Source: Sclerurus mexicanus (lineage: Eukaryota; Chordata; Aves; Passeriformes; Furnariidae). Taken from it: a stretch of DNA of 64,000 nt. Location: assembly GCA_013396755.1 (NCBI GenBank), contig VWZF01006064.1, positions 207,021-271,020 on the forward strand. The letters are read 5' to 3'. Positions 1-12,200 of the stretch are shown one piece after another. The notes under the pieces were generated by a model that saw nothing but the letters and a program-made list of their open reading frames with translations, did not search any database and was not told the DNA's origin. The number at the start of each line of letters is the position of its first letter. Within the stretch, counting starts at the first letter, position 1. The translations under genes were made by a program, and so were the position numbers.

Positions 1-88
1 CGAACCCACGGAAGGATTCCCGTGGATTGCCAAGACGCGACCGCCGAAGCCCCCGGGGCCGGGGGGGGCGTTATTGTGGAGCACTTAC

Positions 89-277
89 AAAGACACTGTG
101 GGAGGGCACGGTCCCACGTGCCATCCCCCTGACAGGTGAGGACGTGTGTCCCCAAGAGGTGATATCCGTGGCCGCACTGATAGGACACGGTGGTTCCAAA
201 GCTGAATCTGTGGGGCCCGCTGGGCTGCACTTGCCGGACGCTGTTTTCCAGGTGCCCGGGGTCGGTACAGTTCACAA
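89..277 (-). CDS. CSMD2: CSMD2 exon: sushi domain 20
   Basis: One exon encodes a whole sushi (complement control protein) domain of 63 codons, phase 1 at both ends. The four cysteines lie in NCTDPG, SYQCGHGY, LTCQGDG and LPQC, and the conserved Trp in GTWDRALP. The acceptor reads TTTGTCCGCAG and the donor GTAAGT. The stretch FSFGTTVSY and the preceding SVRQV match remembered human CSMD2, where CSMD1 is clearly different. This is the most 3' exon in the window. Bases 1-88 are the start of the next intron, with a run of G and no other feature. Confidence 0.93.
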
Positions 278-3200
278 CTGCGGACAAACAACAGCAGAGA
301 ATCACCACACAACCCCAGGGGGGGATGGAGAGGGGCAGCCTCTGGACAAGAGCAGGGCGAGAGGGGGCTGCAAATCACACAGGTCACGGTCTCAGGGGCG
401 TTTCTTTAAGGGTCTTTAGAGTGGAAATAGAAAAAAAATCATTATTTAGAGGAAAAACAGAGCCAAGGGTCTGACCTGGCCATGCAGGGCTCAGCAGCAG
501 AGTCTGGACCCCCGGTGCCAAACTGGGACTTACATTAATCAGCTGGGAATAAGTGATCCCAAACTGGGATGTACATGAACCAGTGCAGAGTAAGTCATCC
601 CAAACTGGGATGTACATGAACCAGTTCAGAATAAGTGATCCCAAACTGGGACATACCACATCCAATTAGGAATAAGTGATCCCAAACTGGGACATTCATT
701 AGCCAGTTAGGAATAAATGATCCCAAACTGGGATGTACATTATCCGGCTGGGAATAACCAATCCTTTGACCGACACAGCAACAGCAGCAACAGAGATATT
801 GGATTAAGGGAGCACAGAGGGAGGGAGTGCAGGGAGGGGAGGGAATTTGGTAAGTGAACCCCAGTGCTGATCCCAAAGAGAGTTGGGCAGCCCAGAAGGA
901 CAAAGGGCTCTGCACAAACCATGGGGTTTGAGTCAAACTGCTCTGGGGCTCCCAGGCCTGACCTGCTGTTTTCTGGTGTCCTCCCCACTCAGAGCACACA
1001 CTTCAGTGTCTTGGAGGATGTAGGGCTGGCCAGGGCTGTCAGCAGCCTTGAGAAAAGCCCAAGGGTAAACCCAACTTTGTTCCTTGAGATTTACACGGCC
1101 CTTGGAGCTCCAACATGGCTTGGACATTCCCGAGGGACCACCAGCTTTGGCTGACATGAACTTATGGGTTTGAGGAGCTCAGAGAGACCACGCTGGAAGG
1201 CACAGACCCCCTCAGTGTGCCTGGAGGACTCACCAGGTGTGCCTGGAAGACTCACCACGGCAGGAGGGCAGGGTGCTGCTCCACTGGCCGTTGGCCAGGC
1301 ACTGGGACTGGGATGCCCCTTCCAGGCGGAATCCGGTGTTGCAGACGAACTTGGCCACGTCGTTCAGGTTGAACTGACTGCCCTGGGTCAGGCCGTTGGC
1401 AGGGTTGCCAGGGTGGCCACAAGTGATGGCTACAAGCAGAAAGTGGAGATATTACCTTTTTTTATTCTCCTGGGAGAAAGTGGATTATCCATTGGAAAAA
1501 AGTCCTCGAGGTAGGAGAGCGTTAAAAAAAAAACAACACCCCACGTCAATCCTGAAGCCCACACTGACTTCAAAGATTTGGGAGCAGCTCTGTTGGAACA
1601 GTGAATAAGTTGGGAACGCGGGATCTTTGTTCACTGTGCTGGCAGAAGGAATTCTCTCTGAGCAGCTGAGTGCCAGTATCCTCCTGACTGACACTGCAAA
1701 TCCCCAGAGCTCCCCTTCAAAAACCCCAGCTCCTGCTCTTCATCTACTGCCTCCCAGCCCCCTGGGCATCACACACACCACCACAAGACCTGCTGCTCCC
1801 CCTCTCCCCGCTGCCAGCCAGGTTTCTGCTCACTGCAGTACAAAGTTCCACCTGGAGGGAGAGTCAAAAGAGAGGAAAAATATGAGAAAAATCAGGTTTC
1901 TAGGATAAGCTTAAATCTGCCTGCTTTTAGTGGGAGAAACTTTATGGGGAACCTTTACTTCCAAAGCCCTGAAATGAGGGGGCTTGTGTAGTTCTTGTTC
2001 CTGGGGCCGATGCTGGTTTGAGGTAATGGGTACAGGGTCCTGTCTGAGCTGCTGTGACAACACCCAGGGAAGGGCAGAGGCAAAGGCTGGGGCAGCAGGA
2101 AGCCCAGACTAGTCAAAAATTCGGTGCTTTTGAAAAGTGCCTGGACCAGGGAGGACACAGCCCTTGATTCCAGCCCAGCAGTGAGTTCCACTGCACAAAA
2201 GAAAAGTCAAGATAAACCATAAAGCGATTTTTGGCTGCTTAAGGAATGTGACACCCTGTGACAGCTGAGGACAAAGCCATATTGATTATTGTCATGCTGA
2301 AAAGGGGTAATGGCCCATCAGTAGAAGAGGAGCAGTTCTGCTGTACAGCTGCCAACGCCACCAGAAGCTTGAGGGGAAGATGAAATTCCCACAAAAGATC
2401 CATAACGCATTTGACTGCCAAGGCTGGACTGTACCACAGGGATTGGAATTTATTCCTTATGCAAGCAGATGACAGGACAGGTCTAGAAAATATGAAGGCA
2501 GGGAGGCTTGCAGAGCTGCAGGATGCAGGTGTCAGGTGCTCTGAGGTGTTTGTGAATATGGTTATACACGTTTCGAAACAGGTGATGGATTCTGTCCCAG
2601 AAAAAAAAAAGGCTTCCCACAGCTGCATGGATCAAACAGACCCACTCCCACAGAGGAGGCACCTGCAGCAGGTTTGAAGAGAAAATACCAGGACAACAGG
2701 AGATGAGAATGTGCAGCCACACACCCTGCCCTGAGCTGTGTGAGCAGCAATAAAGCATCTCCTTCCAGAGCCCACCAGAGCTCTGATTAACAACCCGAAA
2801 TGTGTGTTATCCACAAGGCCTGGCGTTGTATAATAACTCAGAGTCGTGGGATGGCCTGGGTTCGAAGGGACATTAAAGCTCATCCCATTCCAACACCTTC
2901 CACTAGCCCAGGCTGCTCCAACTTGGCCTCGGACACTCCCAGGGATGCAACGAACGACTGGAGACTCAGGGTATGGAACACACAGATTGCACTGCCCGTT
3001 TTTAAGAAGACGCTTAAACTTATTAACGCCTCAGAGCTCCAGAGAGCCAATTAATTAGCCCATGTACCGGCGAGATAAACGGGCAGGCTGTACAAGGTGA
3101 CTTGTGGCCGCGGAGCAGAGCAGCGTCACCGCCGTCCAGCGTGGAAGGTGGGTCTCGAGGACCTGTCGCTAGCAGGGCTGTTCCAACAGCAACCCAAGAA

Positions 3201-6200
3201 GAGTCCCCCGAGCCCTCCCTACCAGCAGAAACCCGGGGGCACGGCGGACTCTCTCAAAAGCGGCGGCAAGCACGGAGCGGTGCCCACCCAGCCACACCTC
3301 AACCCTCCCATGGGCAGTGCCCGCTCCCCAGCCCCGCACGACCCCCCGGCCGCCCCCGGGGGCTGCGGGAGGGGGACGCCAGCACCACGTACTTACGCAC
3401 ACAGACGGGCGTCTTGCCGGACCAGCGGTGGTCCTGCTGGCAGATGCGCACGGACATGCCGATGAGGCGGAACCCGGCGCTGCACTGGTACACCACGCTG
3501 CCGCGGTAGTTGTAGTTCTCCCCGTTGATCTGCCCGTTCACGATGGGGCTGGGCACGCCGCAGTGCCCGGCTGCGGGGAAGGGAAGCCACTGGGAGTCAC
3601 TGGGAAAGCCCTGGGAAGCACGCGGAGCTCCCGCTGGCTGAATTCATAGAAAGCCACGCCGGTTTGGCTTGCAAGGGGTCCGAAAGATTATCTCGTTTCA
3701 ACCTCCTTGCCGTGGGCAGGCACACCTCCCACTAGCCCAGGTCTGGGCACTTCCAGGGATGGGGCAGCCACAGCATCTCTGGGCAACCTGTGCCAGGGCC
3801 TGCCCACCCTTTATAGTAAAGAGTTTCTTCCCAACATCCCATCTAAACCAGTCCTCCTTCACCTTAATTCCAGACATAAATAAACCAAAGCAGAGGAACG
3901 ATAAACAGACTCATTTGCAAGCTCTCCACTCTCCCAGCACCTCGTGTCTATTGAGCAGTCAGGAATCAAAGTCTGCTTCCTTTATGGATCTACTTGAACC
4001 CCTCAGCTTCAGCAGAATCCCAGGATGGGCTGAGCTGGGAGGGACCCACAAGGATCATCCAAGTCCAACCCCCAGCCCTGCACAGGACCAGCCCCAGAGT
4101 CACCCCCTGTGCCCCAAGAGGATCACCCAAACCCTCCCGGAGCTCTGGCAGCCTTGGGGCCGTGCCCACTGCCCTGGGGAGCCTGGTCAGCACCCACCAC
4201 CCTCCGGGGGAAGAACCCTTTCCTGATACCCAACCCAAACATGCCCTGAGTCCTCACTGGGAGCAGGACCTAAACCCCCTCCTCCTGCCCGAAACGCAGC
4301 CAGGACTCTTCGCAAACATCAGGGATGCTGCAACCAGGGCCCTTTCCCACCCAACCCCAGGGATGCTGCACACCTACCCAGGCACCTGACCTCCGCCCCG
4401 CTCCAGAGCCCGTTGGCCATGCACTCCCTGACCCGGGAGCCCACCAGGGTGTAGCCAGTGTTGCAGGAGAAGATGGCTGTGGCCCCGTAGCTGGTCAGCG
4501 TCCCGATCTTGTTCCCGTTCGGAGGCGTCGGCAGGTCCCCGCAGGAGATAACTAGGACAGAGCCCGAAGCTCCATAAGCAAAGCCAGGCTGGGAGTGATG
4601 GGTTTTGAAGAAGCTCACTCACCACCACGAGTTATTATTGGAGTAAGGAACGAGTGGGAAAGATTAATAAATAGTTACATGAATAAGAACAACCCAGAGC
4701 CGTGGCAGACGAGATGACAAACAGAAGAGCCATCAATATTTATGTTCAGGATGCGCACAAGGGGAGTACTAAAGACAGGCCAGGAAGGAACTAAAAGGAG
4801 TTTTTCACACAGGAATATCTCTGTCTTTAACCCACTGTTACATGCAGTGGGAAACGTGACTTCAGAAAATCCACAAGATCATACAATTCTGGGATGGTTT
4901 GGGTTGGAAGGGACCTTAAAGCCCATCCAGTGCCACCCCTGCCACAGGCAAGGACACCTTCCACTAGCCCAGGTTGCTCCAAGCCCTGCCCAACCTGGCC
5001 TGGAAATGGGACAAAATTTCCAATTAAAAGTGACAGCTGGCCTTTTCCCACGCTGTGACCTCCAGGACAGAGCTGACACCTGGAGATGAGACCCCCAGAG
5101 GACACCCAGGTGGGCTTGCCCGGCAGGAGCCCCTGTAGCCACAGCTCCCAGCCACAAACTCCTGCTCTTCCTTTTATCTTTATTTTCTCTGCCTTCGAGA
5201 TCTGCAAACCCTCTGGAGCTTCTGCTCTCAGCGAGAAGCCAAGAGACTCACGCTGGGCGCTTCTGACCCCGGGGCACTGCCAAGATCCTGTCACTGGAAC
5301 TGAGGTGGCAATAAGGCTGAAGGAATAAAACGAGGTCAGGCTCCTGCTCCCAGATCTGGCGGAAGAGCTGGCAGGGGGAAAAGTACAGCTGTCACCCACG
5401 CCGGCAGTGGCACCTCCACAGACAAAGGGAGGCAGGGGGGAAGGAGAGATTTTTCTGTCTCTGTCTGCACTTAGAGAGGAAAAAAACCTCCACCTTTGAC
5501 AAAAGGGAAGATCCAAAGCACAGCAGTCGTGTCAAAACAACTGAGAGCTGCTTGTTTGCCCTGAGTGGGTTTGATTTACAGGTGACACCGCTACCCCTGC
5601 CAACTTGGCGTTTGCATAAAGCAGCGAGAGGGGAGGTTTTACACCAGCAGCTTTTATTTCTCCCTTCTTCAAAGCAAACTTCAGAGCACTGGTGACAGCA
5701 AAGCTGCTGGGACCAGTCAGCCGGAGATGAGCCGGAGTGCTTGAGCTCTCCCAGAACAGCTTAGATTAAACCAGGAATCACATCAAGGGGTGACCTCTCT
5801 CTGCATCCGAACCCTCTTCCAGCAGAGTTCTGGTGCCAAAAGCAGCCTGGCCTGTGGTGTGGCTCCCCCGCCGAATGGAAAACAGCCCCCAGCCCCCTGC
5901 AAGACCTTGGTGGAGCCACCCAGCCCTGGCACGGCTCCCGAGCGTCCCCGCTCTTACTTTTACAGGTGGGCATGGGCTCTCCTATGCTCCACTTGCCGTT
6001 GGCCTGGCACCTGATGACCCGCTGGCCCGTGTAGTAGTAGCCAGGGTCGCAGATGAGCATGAGCTGGGCGTTGTAGTGGTACTGGATCTCGTAGGTGAGT
6101 CGCCACCGGCCGTGCTCCACCGCGATGCTGCCGATGTCGGGGCAGGTGACGGCTGGACACGGCGGGTGCAGAGCCAGGGGGGAAACAGGACAGGAAAAGG

Positions 6201-9200
6201 TGTTAATGGGTGTTGGGCTACTTGAGAGGGTCCAGAGGGCAACAAGGATGGAGAAGGGTCTGGAGGGGAAGCGTGTGAGGACACTTGGGGTGTCCTGCTG
6301 GAGAAGAGGGGACTGAGGAGACACCTCATTGCAGGAGGGGCAGGCACTGATCTCTGCTCTGTGGGGACCGGGGACAGCACCCAGGGAAGGGCTGGAGCTG
6401 TGTCAGGGCAGGGTCAGGTGGGATCTCAGCAAAAGGTTCTTCCCCCAGAGGGTGGTGGGCACTGCCCAGGCTCCCCAGGGCAGCGGGCACGGCCCCAAGG
6501 CTGCCAGAGCTCCAGGAGGGTTTGGATGATGCTCTGGGGCGCAGGGGGTGACTCTTGGGGCTGGGCCTGTTCAGGGCCAGGAGTTGGACTGGAGGATCCT
6601 TGAGGGTCCCTTCCAGCTTTGTGACTCTGAGTGTGGTGCTCTTTCAAGGAGAAGAGGCAGCACTGGCACCGCTGCTGCACAGCTGGCAAAGCAGGACACC
6701 GCGGGAGGGGACATTCACCCAGTGACCGAGGGTTACAAACACAGTGTCCTCCACACCACGCCCTTGGGGCCAAGCTGTCCATGCCACAGGTGGGGCACAT
6801 TGCTGAATGGACCCCCCGAATTCCCGGTGGGACCGTGCCGGCCCCACACTCACCCACGCACTGCGGGGGCTGGTTCCCGTTGCTCCACTGCCCCGACTGC
6901 AGGCACTCGGTGCTGGGCTCTGCTCCTGCCTGCAGCTGGAAGCCCTGGTTGCAGTGGTACATGGCCTTTGTGCCCACCGTGTACTCCTTGCCAAAGACAA
7001 CACCGTTCCTCGGGGCTCTGGGAACTCCGCAGGACAGAGCTGGGGAAAAAAAAAACACAGCCAAGACACCCATCAGCTTCTCGTTTGTCGTGGGTTTGTT
7101 GTGAGCTGCAAGCGCAGCTCCCAAATCTTCCTGTTCACAAAGTCACGGGATGTGCTGAGCTGGAAGGGACCCACAAGGATCATCGAGCCCACCCCTTAGC
7201 CCTGCACAGGACCATGCCCAAAAGCCACACGCCTGAGAGGATCATCCAAACATTTCTGGAACTCACACAACAACTCCAGCCCCTGCTGAAGCCCAGAAGC
7301 TGCAGGGAATGTCCACTTTCACAGAGGATCCTATTTTCAACCCTATCAGGATGGTTACAGCAAAGCCAACGCTGAATTCTAATTTCTCCTGGAAGACACT
7401 CTGGCTGTACTTCCCATAATATCTGTGACACAAAATGCATCAACACAGCACTCCAAAGTTTTCACACAGAGATAAAGGATTTGATAGCAATAACGCTTTG
7501 TATTTACATCCCACGACAGCAACAACCCCAAACCCCTCTCCAAGAGCACTTCTGGATTGCATAAGGCAGCAAATTGTGTAATTATGTTGTGGCAGAAGGA
7601 AGGCTAAATTTAGCGTTATGGCTGAGGAGGTAAAGGGGGGGAATTCAGGGGGAAAATGGATAAACAGGCACGGAGCCAAAGGAGATGGCAGCACTCGGAG
7701 AGGAGGCTCTGCAGCATTCCTGCTGAAATCCTCGGCTCTGCAACCAGGGGAGCCCCAAACAGGGCAGGGAGGGACAGGCAGGTCACAGAGAGCCAGACAG
7801 AGAAGAACCATGTTCTTTATGCAGCAAAACATGACCAGCCCTGTCACCCTCCTTCCCACCCCTGGGAATGCCCGCGCTGCCAGCCCGTCACTCAGATCTG
7901 CATTCCAAGGAGCTGGGAAACCAAACCCAGACCTGCCTCCAAAGCCACCCCGTGGGTCCCCAGCCCTCTTCAAGCTTGGGCTCCAGGGGAGCCCATCTCT
8001 CTGGGGCTGGAGATGCCCAGCCCACCCATCTGCACAGGATGGGATGGCCAAGGGGAAGAGCAGCCAGCACCTGGAAAGCTCCATTGGGGCACCACCAGCC
8101 AGTGGGCTGAAAGCCTCTGTGGGGGTCTGAGAGGAGCAGGACCTGCCACAAAGCACAGCCCTGCAGGCCAACCCCAAAGCCAACCCCTGCTTGCATTCCT
8201 AAACTGCCTGGAAGGACATCCATCCCCTCCTGGAGCAGCTCGAGCTTCTCCCGCTCCAGCACAAGCTGGAGGCTGAGCTTATTTCTCCCGAGCTGGCACT
8301 CCAAGACATTCCCCTTCCTGTTCCTCCCCGTGCACCAAACCCAGGGCTGGAAAAGCAGCAACCTTAGAAAAGCCACCCTGTGGTGACACAGACCCCGCTG
8401 GGTGCTGAGAAAGAGACGCCAAACCCAGCGCGTGCAGCGTCAGCGCAGCCTTGGACCTTCCCACCACGCAAGGTCCAAGAAGCGTTTCTCCCACTCCTGC
8501 CCCTGCTGGCATCCTGGAGCAGATCCTCCAGCACCTGGCGGGGGCTGGTGGTGCTGATAGGGGTGAGCAATTCCACAGGCTCCTATTAGCAGGATCAGGC
8601 ACATTCCTGGCTGGACTGATAATCACAGGGATGTCACTCCAGCGAGCTCGGGAGCTCGCCGAAGCTCTCTCCAAGGCTGGGTGTCTAGACAAGCAGCCAC
8701 GCTGAATACCAATTTCATTCCCAGGGAAAAGAGGGGACCTGGGAAGTCCAACCTCTTCCCTTCCACCCAGCAGTTCTGCTATTCCTTTCTGCTGCATCCA
8801 GCCATGGAGGCTGGGGGGAAGCTGAGCCCTTCCCATGGCACCAGTCCCAGCAAAGCCTTCTCCTTTCTCCCTTCCATTCTCTTCTGCAGCCTGAAGCTTT
8901 CCCAAAACTCATCCCCTCTCTTTGGCCCCAGGAAACTGAGGCACAGGGAGGGAAGGGAGCCCAGGGCCAGCTGTGGTCCAGCTCAGAGAGGCTGAGCTCC
9001 CTCTTGCCTTCATTTCATAGAATCCCAGAATGGTTTGGGGTGGGAGGGACCTTAAAGATTATCTCATTCCACCTCCTGCCATGGGCAGGGACACCTTCCA
9101 CTAGCCCAGGTTGCTCCAACCTGGCCTTGGGCACTTCCAGGGATGGGGCAGCCACAGCTTCTCTGGGCAACCTGTGCCAGGGCCTGCCCACCCTCCCAGG

Positions 9201-12200
9201 GAAGAGTTTCTTCCCAATATCCAAGCTAAGCCTACTCCCTGTCAGTCTGGAAATGTTAGTAAGCTTTTGTTTACAGAGCCCTACATGAAGCAGAGACATT
9301 TGAATTTTGGGGTGGCAATAAAGCTGCCATCTGCTCCAGAGAGCATTTCTGAGGCTCACACTGTTGGCACTGCAACCCACCAGAACCAGGGACGGCAGAG
9401 GTTGTTCCAGGAGAAATCAAACCAGTGTTTGGCTCTGGAGAGACCCCCGGAGAGCACAGTCGAGGGAAAAAGGAGAAGGAGCAGTTCTGGGGGCTCAAAG
9501 GTACAGAAACCCTGCTGGGAGAAGGGACAGAGGCTGGGAAAGCAAATTTGCAGCTGGGATTCCAAAACCAAAGCTGCTTAAAAATAGGCAGCAGAGGCAG
9601 AAAAGGCGCATTAGATCATGGAGTGTTCTCCCCTTTGTGCCAACGCAAGATTGTTCCCTGCAGAATATTCTCTGCTGCCTCCAGAAACGTCAGCGAGGAC
9701 GGAGCACGGAGCAAAGATTATTCGGAGGGGTTGGGGAAGGAAGAGGATTATGAGCTGGCAGCAAGGAGCTTTGGGAGATGGCATTTGTTAACCAGCCCTG
9801 CGTTTATGGGCCCCCCAGTTCTGCTGCTCTTGCCACGGCTCGTCGGGGCAGCAATTTATGCAGTGCTGGGCATGGAGTCCCCAAACCTCTGCCATGAGGT
9901 CCTGGCCACCTGAAAGGAGGAGAGTTTGAGTACAGTCCAACACAAGAGACTGCCAGTTGGCTTTGAGCTCTGGGGGGATTTTATGTAGCTGAAGCAAAAG
10001 TGGAGCCAGGCCTGGCCATGGGCTGCTCCAGGCCTGGGGGGGGAGCTGCTCCTCCATGGATTCCCTTCCAGCTCTGGCTCGCTGCTGCTCACCCACCTCC
10101 TGCATCCTGCACCCATCCCCAGGCACTGCAGAGCCACGGGCCAGGGTTAAGATTCCTCACAGAAATAGGAGGAAACAGAAGAGGACTTGCCCCAAGGGGC
10201 TCTTCCAACCTCAGGATCTAACGTGACCGGCAAGTTCTCCTTGCTGGAGGGAGACAGGGTCTTCCAAAGGGACATCCAGCATCAAAATGCTGACCAAGCT
10301 GCTCTTTGCATGGTCAGTTGGGACACACACCGCTCCAAAGGGGAGAATGAATCCAGAGCCTCCCTGAAATGCTATGAGTTAGCCCCCAAATTCCTTCTCT
10401 GCCGTGGATGCCGAGTGACCCCATGGATTGCACCGACCGGGCTCCTGACGGGTCCCACCTTCAGCTGAACCCCGACGGTGCCGGATGGGTTTAGTGCTTC
10501 CCGTGGGAAACCCCTTCCCATGGGGCTCACCTGGGGGGCTCAGCAACACCACAGGAGCTTCCCAACATTCCCAGGCCAGGCTCTGAGTGACCTGGAAGTG
10601 CTGCTCAGGGACTCGTTTCTGCGTTGAGTTGTTGCTCTCGGTGTCGCCCCATCCAAGCGCGTCCTCTCCCAACATCCCCACGCATCCTCCCTGGATCTCC
10701 TCCCCTCCTTCCCATTTCAGATCCAGTCCCCTCACACCACTCCACCTCTTGGAAGCAAATGCAGCTTTTGGAGCTGAGCACGAGGCTCAGGTGGCATTGC
10801 AGCCCCCCGGGGCAGTCCAGGCTGAGCAGTGCTTGTACCTGTTCTGGATTACAGGATTTTCCTTAAAAAAAAGATGCAGTAAATCAGAGGGATCCCTCGC
10901 TCTGGGCGAGGGACTCGGGAGGCACAGTTGCCATGACAGCCCTCGCTGTGCTGTTCATCTGCTCGTTCCAGCACTTGGCTTTGCCCCATCCTGCTTTCAG
11001 GGAGGATAAATCCATCCCGACCTGAGCTTGTGCCCAGCTTTCCCAGCTGCCCCTTGCCAACGGCGTGGGCTGGCACGGTCTTATTCACTGCCTTCCACTC
11101 CCACTTAAATCAGCTCCAAGGGGAAATAAGCACCCCCAGCACAAAGCCACCTGCAGGGCTACTTGCAGCCCCGTGCAGTTCCCAAAGAGCCCAAGCGATT
11201 CAGGAGCACAGCAAGGAATTTTTTTCAGGGTTTCTTGGCGCCTCCCACACTAAACAATCCCACTTTTCCTTCCAGCTTGGCCTGGACAGCAGCGCAGACA
11301 CTGCAGTGAGATGGTGCCTGTGCTGCCTGTTCCCTGGCTGGCTTCCAGGGAAGTCAATGCAATATTAATCCCAGCGCTCGGTCCCCTTGGAACATGGATG
11401 AATGTTCAAAGACACTGAAAGGCTTCATCAGAATAAAGATGGGCATTTTAGCAACACAAAGGGCCTGGGATGATTGGCAGGTGGAGAAAAAGGTGCAATC
11501 AGAAAATGAACGGAGAGGAGGGGACAAAGGAGAAGCAAAAGGCCTGTCCCCGCTCCCTCCCCTGCCTGGAATTTGCTCCATGCTGGGTAGGACATGTCTG
11601 AGAGATTATGGTTAATTAGGAGGAAACGTGGGAAGAACAACCTCACGCCCAAATCTTATATGAAGCCAACATTTCCTCGGAAACTTCTCGTCCCTCACTG
11701 ACACACCGAGGAGGCGCTTCCAGAATTACTGAAGGAAATTCCAGCCACGAAACCAGAGCAGGACCCCTGCCCCTGGCAGCCTTTCCAGGTTCTGCCAAGC
11801 CTTTCCAGGTTCTCCCAAGCCTTTCCACGCCCTTCCAATCAATGGTTTCTCCCATTCTCAACCGGGGCTTGTCTGTGTCTTCGCTGAGCATTCAAACCCT
11901 TCTCCTTCACACAATGTTTATTTAATCACCCACTCTGAACACTCCCACCCAGCTACTCTCTTCCCTCCTTGCCCATCTATTCCCAAGGACCTGGGCACGA
12001 GGATGCCCACCTGCATCTCAAGAGGGAATTAGAGGAATTCCAGTATTTTGGCAATTTTACCGCCTTTCCCCCCCGTTCTTCCTGTAACTCCTGGATCTTT
12101 ATAACAACCCGTGGGCGCTCTCACCTTGGCACAGAGGGGTGGCCTCCCTCCAGTGGAAGTAGCCCTGGGGGTGCTGGGTGCAGGTGGTGCTGCTGTGCCC

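Noticed and set aside
6..25. CCACGG/CCGTGG hairpin at the window start as a structured RNA
   Set aside because: A 6-bp stem alone is expected by chance in GC-rich intron.
518..763. Regular 41-bp repeats as a CRISPR array
   Set aside because: Units are head to tail with no unique spacers, in an intron of a vertebrate gene.
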